DNA from: Lachnospiraceae bacterium | GTDB lineage: Bacteria; Bacillota; Clostridia; Lachnospirales; Lachnospiraceae | Assembly: GCA_017473115.1 (NCBI GenBank) | Contig: JAFUNC010000012.1 | Span: forward strand, 1 to 64,000 | Direction of reading: 5' to 3' | DNA: 64,000 nucleotides | Part shown: positions 25,031 through 34,424 of the stretch, piece by piece | Numbering within the stretch: the first letter of the stretch is position 1 | Layout of the letters: each line of letters starts with the position of its first letter | Made by a program: the position numbers and the translations under genes | Notes under the pieces: model-generated | Seen by the model: only the letters and a program-made list of their open reading frames with translations | Told to the model about the DNA's origin: nothing | Database searches by the model: none

Positions 25031-25978
25031 TTATAATTCAATCTGAGCAATAATTTCCTTAAGTGCATCGGCACTTGCCTTTAACTGTGCGATTTCGTCT
25101 TCAGTTAACTTAACAGGCACTTTACCCTGGATACCGTTAGGTCCAACTAAAGTTAATGTACTTACACATACATCTTCGATGCCATATTCGCCGTGCATTA
25201 ATGAAGACACGGTTGCCATAGACTCATCTGAAGCCATTAAGATACCGCAAAGTGCACATACTGATGCAGAAACTGCGTAGAAAGTAGCACCCTTGTTAGC
25301 AATAACCTGTCCGCCGGATTTTCTTACATATGTAATCATGGCTTCCTTGTCAACAGGCTTTACATCCTTGTCAATGTTCTTTACAAGTTCTACATAGTCA
25401 TCTGCAGGTACACCGCATACGCTTGCGATAGACCAAGGAATGAAAGATGTGTCGCCATGCTCACCAAACACATATGCATGAATGTTCTTCTGTGCAAGGC
25501 TGTAGTGTTCAGAAAGTCCGCAACGAAGACGAGCGGTATCAAGGATAGTACCTGAACCGATAATCTGGTTTTCGGGAAGTCCTGAAATCTTTGTGAATAC
25601 ATAAGTCATAATGTCAACAGGGTTGCTTACGATAATGTAAAGTGCATCAGGCGCATTCTTTACGATTTCGGGTGTAATGCTCTTTAAAATGTTAACATTT
25701 GTCTGTGTAAGCTCAATTCTTGTCTGACCGGGCTTACGAGCGATACCTGAAGTAATGATAACGATATCAGAATCCTTAGCATCAACATATTCACCAGCGG
25801 TGATCTTGATGGGATCACGGAAACAGGTACCCTGTTCGATATCCATTACTTCTCCTTCTACTTTCTGCTTGTTGATATCGATCAAAACGATTTCTGAAGC
25901 GATATCCTGCTGAGAAAGTGTGTACGCGATTGTGGAACCAACACTACCGGCTCCGATGATTGTAATTTTTCTGCTCAT
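25031..25978 (-). CDS. mdh: LDH/MDH-family dehydrogenase, probably malate dehydrogenase
   Basis: 315 residues with an NAD-binding GAGSVGS (9-15) and catalytic His174 in FGEHGD, substrate Arg87 and Arg150. The residue that sets specificity in this family (position 102 in lactate dehydrogenase numbering, Gln in LDH and Arg in MDH) is Arg81 here, in ARKPGQTR. That favours oxaloacetate over pyruvate. Being the first gene before the hdr-flx-frd-fumarase block also fits a malate dehydrogenase. Overall similarity is LDH-like, so automatic annotation may call it lactate dehydrogenase. AAAGGAG lies 9 bases upstream of the ATG. Confidence 0.75.
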   Translation of the reverse strand: MSRKITIIGAGSVGSTIAYTLSQQDIASEIVLIDINKQKVEGEVMDIEQGTCFRDPIKITAGEYVDAKDSDIVIITSGIARKPGQTRIELTQTNVNILKSITPEIVKNAPDALYIIVSNPVDIMTYVFTKISGLPENQIIGSGTILDTARLRCGLSEHYSLAQKNIHAYVFGEHGDTSFIPWSIASVCGVPADDYVELVKNIDKDVKPVDKEAMITYVRKSGGQVIANKGATFYAVSASVCALCGILMASDESMATVSSLMHGEYGIEDVCVSTLTLVGPNGIQGKVPVKLTEDEIAQLKASADALKEIIAQIEL

Positions 25979-26201
25979 ACTGATAAACTCCTTTGTTTAT
26001 TTTTTAACAATCTAAGTGTCCGTATATAGGATATCATAATAAAAGCCTTAAAACAAGGATTTTTTCAAGGTATAACGACGATTTTTAGCAAAACTTTGCC
26101 GCTGTTTTTTGTGCATTTTTGAGTTAGCATTTGCTTACTTTGTTTTATCCGCATATTATGGTAAAATTACTTTAATCTGATTCACGTAAATTGTGAAATA
26201 T

Positions 26202-26234
26202 AAAAAGTTGCAGAACTTTAAGTCCTGCAACTTT
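26202..26234 (-). terminator. Terminator of nagB
   Basis: AAAGTTGCAG/CTGCAACTTT stem with an 11-base loop, followed by five T on the minus strand; nine bases after the nagB stop. Confidence 0.8.
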
Positions 26235-26242
26235 AATCTTTA

Positions 26243-26974
26243 TTACATATTCACTTTAGACAACGCTGCAGCATCCGCTACTACAGTACAATCCGGATGC
26301 AACTGTAAAACAGATGCAGGAACTTCCGGTGTTACCGGTCCGAAAAATGCTTTCTGTACAATGTCTGCTTTGTCTTCGCCACTTACTACCACAAGCACTT
26401 TCTTAGCCTGCATAATAGTCTTAATTCCCATGGTGTATGCCTGCTTAGGCACATCATCGTAGGATGCAAAGAAACGCTGGTTTGCTTTGATGGTAGACTC
26501 TGTCAAATCCACACAATGTGTTTCCAAAGGAAACTCTGATGCAGGTTCATTAAAACCGATATGACCGTTGTGTCCGAGACCAAGCAACTGCAAATCCTGG
26601 CCGCCTACGGAATGAATAATCTCATTGTACGCATTGCATGCCTTATCACTGTCAGGTTCCGTTCCGTCAGGAAGGAAGGTTTTTTCTTTGTTGATGTTAA
26701 CGTGGCTGAATAAATTATCATTCATAAAATAGTAGTAACTCTGGTCATTTTCTTTGGTAATGCCCTTATACTCATCCAAGTTTACGGTTGTCACTTCAGA
26801 AAAATCCAAATCTCCCATTTCATACTTTGCTACCAGTTCTTTGTAAGTTCCGATGGGGGTAGAACCTGTTGCCAGACCTAACACGCAGTCAGGTTTAACA
26901 TAAATCTGTGCAGCAATTAAGTTTGCAGCCTTGCGGCTCATTTCGTCGTAATCTTTCGCTTTGATAATTTTCAT
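26243..26974 (-). CDS. nagB: Glucosamine-6-phosphate deaminase
   Basis: Converts glucosamine-6-phosphate to fructose-6-phosphate and ammonia, allowing amino sugars to be used. 243 residues from the ATG at 26974, with AAAGGGG upstream; a TTG three codons earlier is possible but less likely. Motifs: GLATGSTP (phosphate loop), VTTVNLDEY and LGLGHNGHIGFNEP, the catalytic region. It has its own terminator and a long AT-rich upstream region, so it is probably transcribed alone. Confidence 0.95.
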   Translation of the reverse strand: MKIIKAKDYDEMSRKAANLIAAQIYVKPDCVLGLATGSTPIGTYKELVAKYEMGDLDFSEVTTVNLDEYKGITKENDQSYYYFMNDNLFSHVNINKEKTFLPDGTEPDSDKACNAYNEIIHSVGGQDLQLLGLGHNGHIGFNEPASEFPLETHCVDLTESTIKANQRFFASYDDVPKQAYTMGIKTIMQAKKVLVVVSGEDKADIVQKAFFGPVTPEVPASVLQLHPDCTVVADAAALSKVNM

Positions 26975-27177
26975 AATTTTCAAGCCCCTTTACGTTAGAT
27001 TTTGAACTCCGTAAACCGAAGTCCAATTGTGCTTTGCACATTTTTTTACAAGGGAATTATACACCCATCTTTTTTTCAAAACAACTACTTTTTTTCGACA
27101 AATTTTTCATTTTTTTACATTTTTTTCTTCTGTCACACTTACAAATGTCTCGAATTACCCGAATCTCTTTTCCAAAA

Positions 27178-27206
27178 TAAAAAAGGCGAAAGTTTCCTTT
27201 CGCCTT
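27178..27206 (-). terminator. Terminator of the DUF4190 gene
   Basis: AAGGCGAAAG/CTTTCGCCTT with a 4-base loop (27183-27206) and a T-rich tail on the minus strand. Confidence 0.85.
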
Positions 27207-27216
27207 CTCGCTTTTA

Positions 27217-27651
27217 TTAATATCCGTAATATGCTTCGTTAAAGCCATCCACAAATCCTTCCCAGAATGATTCCAGTCCGCCGCCGAATACCCAGAAACT
27301 CATATCGCAACAGAATCCCATCACAAGACCAATGATGCCGCATACCAATCCGGCAATTGCCATACCCTGAATTTTTCCTCTCTTCTTACCGCTGATAATG
27401 GCGAAAATAATCGCAACCGCACCGCAAAGGAATCCCATACCGCAACAACAGCAACATACAATACTGATGATACCGAAAATCATGGAAGTAATTGCTGCAC
27501 CATTACCGCTTTTCTTTACAGGTGCCTGCATCCCCGCACTATATGCATACTGATAATTATCTGCAGACTGCTGTCCGTTATAAGACGCGTCGTTATAATT
27601 ATAATTATTGTTATAATCGTTATTGTTATATCCGTTATTATTGTAATCCAT
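27217..27651 (-). CDS. DUF4190-like small membrane protein with Asn/Tyr-rich head
   Basis: 144 residues. The first 35 are a low-complexity stretch of Asn and Tyr. Two hydrophobic segments follow (about 52-84 and 93-115), rich in Gly and with a run of five cysteines. The core resembles DUF4190 proteins, common small membrane proteins of unknown function in Firmicutes. The Asn/Tyr head is disordered. The gene is bounded by its own terminator and a separate ribosome site. Confidence 0.6.
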   Translation of the reverse strand: MDYNNNGYNNNDYNNNYNYNDASYNGQQSADNYQYAYSAGMQAPVKKSGNGAAITSMIFGIISIVCCCCCGMGFLCGAVAIIFAIISGKKRGKIQGMAIAGLVCGIIGLVMGFCCDMSFWVFGGGLESFWEGFVDGFNEAYYGY

Positions 27652-27741
27652 GGCAATCTCCTTTATCTTTTGTTTTCTCTCATTATAAAAAAATACTTCT
27701 CAACAGTCAATTACTTTTACTGTTGTAATTAGCATTTGTTT

Positions 27742-28500
27742 TTATCCCAATAAATAGTCTGTTACCAGCATCACACAAAAACCGACCAGCAACGCATATG
27801 TCGCACCGCGCTGATTGCCGTGAGCATGCGTTTCCGGAATCATTTCGTCACTGATAATGTACAACATGGTTCCGCCTGCAAATGCCAATGCAAAAGGAAG
27901 AATCGCCGTTGAAATGCTTACCGCAAAATATCCGACTAAAGTACCGATAATTTCCACAACACCGGTTAATGCCGCACACAGGAACGTTTTCTTCGGCGTT
28001 ACCCCTGCTGCCAACATAGGTCCGATAATTACCATACCTTCCGGAATATTCTGTAACGCAATACCGCCTGCAATTAAAAATGCCTGCGCCACATCTTCCG
28101 AGCCAAAGCCCACACCTGCCGCTATACCTTCCGGCAAGTTATGGATGGCAATTGCCAGCACAAACAAAAGCACTTTATTCAAATTCGCATTTCGATGTGC
28201 CTCTTCCTCTTCTTGGGCTCCTACGATTTTATGAAGGTGAGGCACCAATTTATCAATCAGATTCAAACATACCGCACCGACAAAAATTCCCGCAACGGTA
28301 ATCAGCAACCCTTCTTTACCGCCGTAATCCAGCGACGGCACAATTAACCCGAGCACTGCCGCTGCCAGCATTACACCCGCAGCAAAGGATAATACAATAT
28401 CCGCAAATTTGTGCGACAGCCCTTTAAATACAAAACCGATGCAGGAACCAAAAATGGTTGCACCGCCTACGCCAAGGGCCGTTAATAATACCATTTCCAT
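27742..28500 (-). CDS. ZIP-family metal transporter
   Basis: 252 residues with about eight membrane helices. The family metal-site motifs are present: HNLPEG in helix 4 and QNIPEG in helix 5, after a loop with HLH and a run of four Glu. ZIP proteins bring zinc, iron or manganese into the cytoplasm. Closest in style to ZupT/YbaX-type proteins. No metal-responsive operator was recognised upstream, so the metal is not predicted. Confidence 0.9.
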   Translation of the reverse strand: MEMVLLTALGVGGATIFGSCIGFVFKGLSHKFADIVLSFAAGVMLAAAVLGLIVPSLDYGGKEGLLITVAGIFVGAVCLNLIDKLVPHLHKIVGAQEEEEAHRNANLNKVLLFVLAIAIHNLPEGIAAGVGFGSEDVAQAFLIAGGIALQNIPEGMVIIGPMLAAGVTPKKTFLCAALTGVVEIIGTLVGYFAVSISTAILPFALAFAGGTMLYIISDEMIPETHAHGNQRGATYALLVGFCVMLVTDYLLG

Positions 28501-28565
28501 AAAAAACTCCCATCAATCCAAGACTTCTTTTACAGTATATATAGAATGCATTTTATAAAAAATGT

Positions 28566-29549
28566 TTACTGCATAAAATATGCATCCACACCGTCAGCGA
28601 TTCCCACTGCCATCTTCTGTTGATATTCCGACGTTGCCATTAACGTATCCTCCTCCGGATTAGACATAAAACCCATCTCCACAATTGTGGTAGGAACCGT
28701 ACACCAGTTAATCCCGCTCATGGTATCTGTTTCAATAATACTGCGTTTTTTACATCCTGTATGATTCACAAACCCATCCAAAACACACTCAGACAACGTT
28801 CGGCTTTCCTCATATAAATATCCATTGTATGGATTATTTGCGGTCTGACACATGGTAAGTGCACCGTGTACCGACGAATCCTCCGAACCGTTGGCATGAA
28901 TACGTATAAAAGCATCTGCCTCTGCTTCATTGGCTATCGCTGCACGTTCAGCATTGCTCATATTCACATCATGGGTTTCCCGAACCATAATAACAGTATA
29001 TCCTCTTGTTATAAGTTCATCCCTTAACAGCAACGAAACCGCAAGATTCAATTCGTATTCTTTCAGACCCGTAACGCAACCCGTTGTTCCGCTTGAAACT
29101 TTAGGCTTGGTTGTTGTTGCCCCGGGACCGACAGGTTCATGCTCACTATTCCCTTGCAACTGATGCCCTGCATCAATTACCACCACTTTGCCTTCACCCG
29201 TATTTTCAACAGATTGAGCATCGGATTCTTCCTGCAATACCGCGTTTTCTTCTACAGTTGCATCCGCATTCTGCTCCTGTCCCTCCGGTTCTGACAATAT
29301 TTCATCTTCTTCAACCGGATTCTCTGCTTCAGAATCATTCTCACTGCATATCTCTGAAGTTGACTCTGCAACCGATTCTTCCACGGACACCGTTATGCTT
29401 GTCTCTTCCGAAATGATTTCATACTCGGTAATTTCCACCAAAGGAATCTGCTCCGTTGTCTCATTCTGCAGTTCCGTGCAACCGGTCAGAAGAATCATGC
29501 TTAAGATAAAAGTCATAAGTCCAACGAAACTTTTTACTATTTTACCCAT
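28566..29549 (-). CDS. N-acetylmuramoyl-L-alanine amidase lipoprotein
   Basis: 327 residues from the ATG at 29549. A signal peptide ends in LLTGC, with Cys24 as the lipidated residue, so it is anchored outside the membrane. An acidic linker (about 25-130) precedes an Amidase_3 domain: VVVIDAGHQ with the first zinc His, an HAN motif, and VEMGFMSNPEED with the catalytic Glu. It should remove stem peptides from peptidoglycan. Its ribosome site GGAGGATTGA overlaps the stop of the dGTPase gene, with one base between them, so translation is coupled. Confidence 0.88.
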   Translation of the reverse strand: MGKIVKSFVGLMTFILSMILLTGCTELQNETTEQIPLVEITEYEIISEETSITVSVEESVAESTSEICSENDSEAENPVEEDEILSEPEGQEQNADATVEENAVLQEESDAQSVENTGEGKVVVIDAGHQLQGNSEHEPVGPGATTTKPKVSSGTTGCVTGLKEYELNLAVSLLLRDELITRGYTVIMVRETHDVNMSNAERAAIANEAEADAFIRIHANGSEDSSVHGALTMCQTANNPYNGYLYEESRTLSECVLDGFVNHTGCKKRSIIETDTMSGINWCTVPTTIVEMGFMSNPEEDTLMATSEYQQKMAVGIADGVDAYFMQ

Positions 29550-29550
29550 G

Positions 29551-30774
29551 TCAATCCTCCTCAAAGTATCCCTTGTACTCAACTTTCAAAGAACTGTCAG
29601 GGAACAGATAGCGGAACAATTCTACAAAATAATCATCCGTCATACTTGCAATATAATCCACTACCAATTCATCCGGTGTTGTCTCACTGTAAGCAACTCC
29701 GCGTCTGTAGGGCTTTGTCATCTCCTCCACATAAGAAATATGGTGTTTGTATAACATCGTATTCCTTGTAAGGTTTTTGGCCTCTTTTAAAAGGTATTCA
29801 TACATTTTCTCAATCATCGGATAGATGGATTCCTCATATACGGTTTCCACATCCTTCTGTTTATAAATTCTCTGGTAATTCTCCTTCTTTGCAAGAGAGA
29901 ATGCCTCATAAAAGGCATCATCCATTTCCAAGTGATCTTTGCCGTAACTGTTCTCGATAATGTTTACCGTCATATTATTTATAATTTCCGCATTGGTTTT
30001 ACCGATTACATTACCGCTAAAAGCATCACTGTCCTCATATACCCCAAGGCGCTTGGCATCCTGACGGTCCTTTCCCAGATACGCAATAATATCCGATACT
30101 CTCACTACACAGGCTTCCAGCGTGGAAGGCACCAGCCTTTTGATTGCGCCTGCGTCCACATAACACTCTTCCATCTTAGCATCAAAAGTCGCAAAGTCTT
30201 CGTAATGCTTGGGCTTGTAATTTTTACACTCCATCTCACCGTTATGACAAATAATACCGTCCAGTGTCTGCAAACTTAAATTCAAAGGAAAAATCACATC
30301 CAACACTCTTGCGCTCTGAATATTGTGGTTAAAAAGTCTGCCCGTATTGGCGCAGTAAATCTCGCTTAACTTATACTCGCCCGGATGACCGAAGGGAGTA
30401 TGGCCGATATCATGTCCCAATGCTGCCGCTTCAATTAAATCCGTATTCAGATTCAATACACTGCCGATATTTCTGGCAATTCTTGCCACCAACTGCACAT
30501 GCTGGGCACGACGGGTAATATCATCATTGTGATACAACGAAAACACCTGGGTCTTGTCCATGTAACGACTGTAATAAGGAATATGCATGATCTTCTCCAC
30601 ATCCCTTACAAAAGCCGGTCGCCAGATATTTGCCTTATCGTGGCTCGGATCGCGACGGATAATATCCTCATCCATACAGGCATAAGGATTTACCTTATGC
30701 TCCACCCTGTCTTTTGCAATCTGCTCCTGCAATTCGGGACTGAGCGACTTATATTTTCTGTTATTACTATCCAT
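29551..30774 (-). CDS. HD-domain dGTP triphosphohydrolase-like protein
   Basis: 407 residues of the dGTPase family: RRAQHVQLVARIARNI, the metal-binding LGHDIGHTPFGHPGE (about 118-132) and a later DIIAYLGKD that supplies the last HD aspartate. It may cleave dGTP to deoxyguanosine and triphosphate and so control nucleotide pools, although some relatives prefer other nucleotides. It is translated just before the amidase and 40 bases after fbp on the same strand. Confidence 0.85.
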   Translation of the reverse strand: MDSNNRKYKSLSPELQEQIAKDRVEHKVNPYACMDEDIIRRDPSHDKANIWRPAFVRDVEKIMHIPYYSRYMDKTQVFSLYHNDDITRRAQHVQLVARIARNIGSVLNLNTDLIEAAALGHDIGHTPFGHPGEYKLSEIYCANTGRLFNHNIQSARVLDVIFPLNLSLQTLDGIICHNGEMECKNYKPKHYEDFATFDAKMEECYVDAGAIKRLVPSTLEACVVRVSDIIAYLGKDRQDAKRLGVYEDSDAFSGNVIGKTNAEIINNMTVNIIENSYGKDHLEMDDAFYEAFSLAKKENYQRIYKQKDVETVYEESIYPMIEKMYEYLLKEAKNLTRNTMLYKHHISYVEEMTKPYRRGVAYSETTPDELVVDYIASMTDDYFVELFRYLFPDSSLKVEYKGYFEED

Positions 30775-30814
30775 TTATATTCTCCTTATCGCCTACCATC
30801 CAAACAGGCGCACC

Positions 30815-32773
30815 TTACAATCGGTTGCCGACACTTCCCTGCTGATACGCCTTCAAAAGTTGCTCTAAATCCTGAATACTACTCTTAAGTCTCTTACCGA
30901 TATCCGTATCCGCAATATACATTCTGCGGGCAAAATTCTCCACCACCAACGTATCGGAAATAATATCCGTTTCTTCGGTAATTGCCTTTTCCGTGGTTTC
31001 AAACTGTTCATGAGCAACTAAGCGCATACCGTGTGAATTGGATACCAGTGTGTAGCCGGCAATACCGGTTTTATCATGATATGCCTTGGAAAATCCGCCA
31101 TCAATCATCAGCACCTTGCCACCACATTTAATGGGAGTTTCTCCGTTCTTGGTTTCAATAGGCACATGACCGTTAATAATGTGACCGTTATTCACATCCG
31201 CACCGAATTCTGCAAGAATTTTATCTGCGGTGGCCACATCTTCAATCAAATTATAATAAGCATCCTTCTCTTCTTTGTGCGTGATTTTATCTGCAACAAA
31301 CAAACGCTCAAACGTTGCCATCTTGGCACGGCCGTAAGCAGGAGACTTCGGACCGTTCCACAAGTACCAAAGAATATCGCCACCCTTCTGGTGTTCATCC
31401 GTACCGGGCTTACCAAAAAATCCGTGACGCGCATGTTCTTCCAAGACATCGTACATTTCTTTACCGCTTACTTCCCTGTCGCCGATAAAAGTCTTGCTGA
31501 ACGCACCATTTTCATCCATGGGCACACAACCATGGTATAAAAGGTTTCCGTTAGATACACGGTACAAACTTCCTTTTTGATATAAAAGTCTGATATGTTT
31601 CTGCAATTTCTCGCAGTTCATAAAAGCCTTCTTCAAATGCTCCACAAGTTTCCATTCATCCTCTGTCAACTCATAAGGATTTGCAGGATCTACGGTAGGG
31701 AAATCACAATCCTTCAACGGATAGTCCACTCCCTCAATGCAAACCGTCTTCTTTTCGTAATTAATTTTATCCAACAAAAGGTTACCTTCCATGCCAAACT
31801 CAGGATTTCTCTGAATCAGACGCCCTTCCAACTTAAACTGTAACATGGTAATCGCTTTATACATACGCATTTCCACTTCGGAAGCATTGGTAAACTGACC
31901 CTTGCTGTCCTCTTTTAATCCAAAACAGGAACAATCCGCATCTTTATAAAAATGCAACGTAAAACTTGCCAAAGGCAAAAGATTAATTCCGTAACCATCC
32001 TCTAAAACCGACAAATTGCCATAGCGGGCAGACATACGGATTACATTGGCAATACATGCCGCATTACCACCGGCGGCACCCATCCACACCACATCATGAT
32101 TTCCCCAGACAAAATCCAGAGAATGATATCTGCACAATGTATCCATAATGATATGCGGTCCGGGACCTCTGTCATAAATATCACCGATTACATGAAGGTG
32201 GTCCACAACCATGCGTTGAATCAATTCACACAAAGTCACAATAACCGCATCCGCCTGACCGATTCTTACGATGGTCTGCAAAATGCTGTTGTAATACTGC
32301 TCCTTGTCGTAGACTTCTTCCTTCTCCGTAATCAATTCTTCCACAACATAAACAAATCCCTTGGGAATCGCCTTACGTACCTTAGAACGGGTATATTTGG
32401 AAGACACGCACTTTACCACTTGCACCAAATGATGCAACGTCATCATATACCAATCTTCAATATCTTCTTCCTTGGCTTTTACAATCTCCAGTTTCTCCTT
32501 GGGATAATAAATTAAGGTAGCCAACTGTCTTTTATAACTGTTGCTGACAGTCTTGCCCATAACTTCATCTATTTTGCGGCGCACGGAACCGGAGCCGTTC
32601 TTCAGTACATGAACGAACTGCTCGTACTCACCGTGAATATCCGTAAGAAAGTGCTCGGTACCCTTGGGTAACGCAAGAATCGCCTGCAAGTTAATAATCT
32701 CCACCGCCGCCGCATTCTCGGTAGGATACTGCTTTGCCAATAAAGATAAGTATTTTTCGTGTTCGTATTGCAT
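30815..32773 (-). CDS. fbp: Class III fructose-1,6-bisphosphatase
   Basis: Gluconeogenic conversion of fructose-1,6-bisphosphate to fructose-6-phosphate. 652 residues, the large Firmicute form with a calcineurin-like metal core: DIHGEYEQF near 43, GDIYDRGPGPH near 196 and WGNHD near 219. Its presence fits with YvcK, GlgC/GlgD and malic enzyme in suggesting active gluconeogenic and glycogen metabolism. It heads an apparent fbp-dGTPase-amidase transcript. Confidence 0.95.
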   Translation of the reverse strand: MQYEHEKYLSLLAKQYPTENAAAVEIINLQAILALPKGTEHFLTDIHGEYEQFVHVLKNGSGSVRRKIDEVMGKTVSNSYKRQLATLIYYPKEKLEIVKAKEEDIEDWYMMTLHHLVQVVKCVSSKYTRSKVRKAIPKGFVYVVEELITEKEEVYDKEQYYNSILQTIVRIGQADAVIVTLCELIQRMVVDHLHVIGDIYDRGPGPHIIMDTLCRYHSLDFVWGNHDVVWMGAAGGNAACIANVIRMSARYGNLSVLEDGYGINLLPLASFTLHFYKDADCSCFGLKEDSKGQFTNASEVEMRMYKAITMLQFKLEGRLIQRNPEFGMEGNLLLDKINYEKKTVCIEGVDYPLKDCDFPTVDPANPYELTEDEWKLVEHLKKAFMNCEKLQKHIRLLYQKGSLYRVSNGNLLYHGCVPMDENGAFSKTFIGDREVSGKEMYDVLEEHARHGFFGKPGTDEHQKGGDILWYLWNGPKSPAYGRAKMATFERLFVADKITHKEEKDAYYNLIEDVATADKILAEFGADVNNGHIINGHVPIETKNGETPIKCGGKVLMIDGGFSKAYHDKTGIAGYTLVSNSHGMRLVAHEQFETTEKAITEETDIISDTLVVENFARRMYIADTDIGKRLKSSIQDLEQLLKAYQQGSVGNRL

Positions 32774-32866
32774 ATCGTTTCTCCTAAAATGAAATCTATT
32801 CTATAATTTTACAAAAAGCACCCCTATAAGGCAAGTTGCGATATATGAGGTGCATAGTTCTCCTGT

Positions 32867-32890
32867 ATAAAAGGAAGTCTTATGCTTCCT
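32867..32890 (-). terminator. Weak terminator overlapping the amidohydrolase stop
   Basis: AGGAAG/CTTCCT stem (32873-32890) overlapping the stop codon, then TTTTAT on the minus strand. Short stem; moderate confidence. Confidence 0.5.
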
Positions 32891-33674
32891 ACAAATCAAA
32901 TACTCTTACAAAATTATCATATAAAATCTTTTGATTGGTTTCGTCTCCCAACTTCAGATTCAGAAATCTCTCCAATTCTGTCTTGGGCTTCCACATCGGG
33001 AAGTCCGTACCAAAGAAGAAATGGTCCTCTCCGAATCGTTCAATCAGACGAAGTGCAGTATTTCTGTCAATGAACGGCAATGAACTGGAAGTATCATAAA
33101 ATACATTGTCAAACTTAGGATTTCTGTAGGCATCTTCCCAACGCTGATATCCTCCAAAATGTGACGCCAAAATAATCAATTCCGGAAACTCCTGCGCAAC
33201 TCTCGCCATTCTCTGGGGCGCAGAATAATCATAACGGTCATCTCCCATATGTAAAAGAAGTTTTAACCCTTTATCACTCATAGACTTATAAATGGGGTAC
33301 ATCTTCGGATCGTCAATATCATACTGCTGCATATCGTTATGGAACTTCACACCCACAATACCCATCTCTTTCATACGGTCAAGTTCCGCATCATAATCTT
33401 CGAAGTCCTTATGCATTCCGCCAAATCCGATAAACTTCGGATGCGCCTTGCATTCTGCCGCAATAAAATCATTAATGCTGACGACCTGCGCAGGACTTAG
33501 TGCCGACGAACAAACTAAAATCCTCTCGCTACCGATCTGCTCTTCCTTTTCCAGCAAACTATGACTGGATGCATCGGAATACATAGGGATATCATAAAAA
33601 TGCCCGATGGATTCTGCTGCTTTTATTGCAATTTTATCCGGGAATATATGTGCATGTGCATCTATGATTTTCAT
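32889..33674 (-). CDS. Amidohydrolase family protein (Amidohydro_2)
   Basis: 261 residues forming a TIM-barrel metal hydrolase. Visible metal-binding motifs are DAHAHIFP (5-12), GVKFHND, LLLHMGD, SHFGG and the late FGTDFP with the catalytic Asp. The family includes decarboxylases and lactone hydrolases, so the substrate is open. It stands alone between fbp and lspA on the same strand. Confidence 0.82.
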   Translation of the reverse strand: MKIIDAHAHIFPDKIAIKAAESIGHFYDIPMYSDASSHSLLEKEEQIGSERILVCSSALSPAQVVSINDFIAAECKAHPKFIGFGGMHKDFEDYDAELDRMKEMGIVGVKFHNDMQQYDIDDPKMYPIYKSMSDKGLKLLLHMGDDRYDYSAPQRMARVAQEFPELIILASHFGGYQRWEDAYRNPKFDNVFYDTSSSLPFIDRNTALRLIERFGEDHFFFGTDFPMWKPKTELERFLNLKLGDETNQKILYDNFVRVFDL

Positions 33675-33745
33675 TTTTTAACCTTCTTCCTGACGAAATT
33701 TATCATTCAGACATAACTATTTCTTACTTTGCGGAATTACTCATT

Positions 33746-34348
33746 CTACTCTTCCGACACTTTTGAAACTTCTTCGATTGAATCTGCTTCCATCTCATCT
33801 GTTCCCGTTGTATCCGTTTCCTTGTTTTTCTTTTTCAAATGAAACATCCTGTCGAAGTCTTCTTCCGAATACTTAAAAATTACCAATACCGCTAACAACG
33901 CAAACGACACACAGATAAAAGAATCCGCCACATTAAAAATCGGAAAGTCAATGGCTTTAACATAAAACATATCCACTACATATCCTTGGCAAAAATCACC
34001 GCGGAACATTCTGTCAATCAAATTACCGATGGCACCGCCTGCAAGGGTTACCGTCAAAATCCGCATAGGACGGAATTTCTTTTCGTATGGTAATTTCGCG
34101 TAAAACCACGCCATAACTGCCAATACAACAGGGGTGATTACTACAAAAAGCCACTGCTTGTTCTGAAGCATTCCCCATGCCATACCTTTGTTTGGAATTA
34201 CCTGCAACTCAAACACGTTTTCAATCAAAACGACCTTATTGTACATACCGATTTTATCAAGGCATACTTCTTTTACCAACTGGTCAAGAAGCACTACCGC
34301 TACCACACCGAGTATCGGTAAAATATATCGCAAAAAAACTTTTTTCAT
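33746..34348 (-). CDS. lspA: Lipoprotein signal peptidase II
   Basis: 200 residues, four membrane helices. Catalytic aspartates occur in GNLIDR and FNVADS, the standard pair. It removes signal peptides from lipoproteins such as the amidase nearby. It carries an unusual charged C-terminal tail of about 35 residues, rich in Lys then Glu. The gene lies in a run of minus-strand genes with its own ribosome site. Confidence 0.95.
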   Translation of the reverse strand: MKKVFLRYILPILGVVAVVLLDQLVKEVCLDKIGMYNKVVLIENVFELQVIPNKGMAWGMLQNKQWLFVVITPVVLAVMAWFYAKLPYEKKFRPMRILTVTLAGGAIGNLIDRMFRGDFCQGYVVDMFYVKAIDFPIFNVADSFICVSFALLAVLVIFKYSEEDFDRMFHLKKKNKETDTTGTDEMEADSIEEVSKVSEE

Positions 34349-34424
34349 CTAAAATAAAACTCCTGCAATTTCTAAGGCATTGATCTATCTGTGTGACACG
34401 CCACTGCCTCTACGCTGATTTCGC

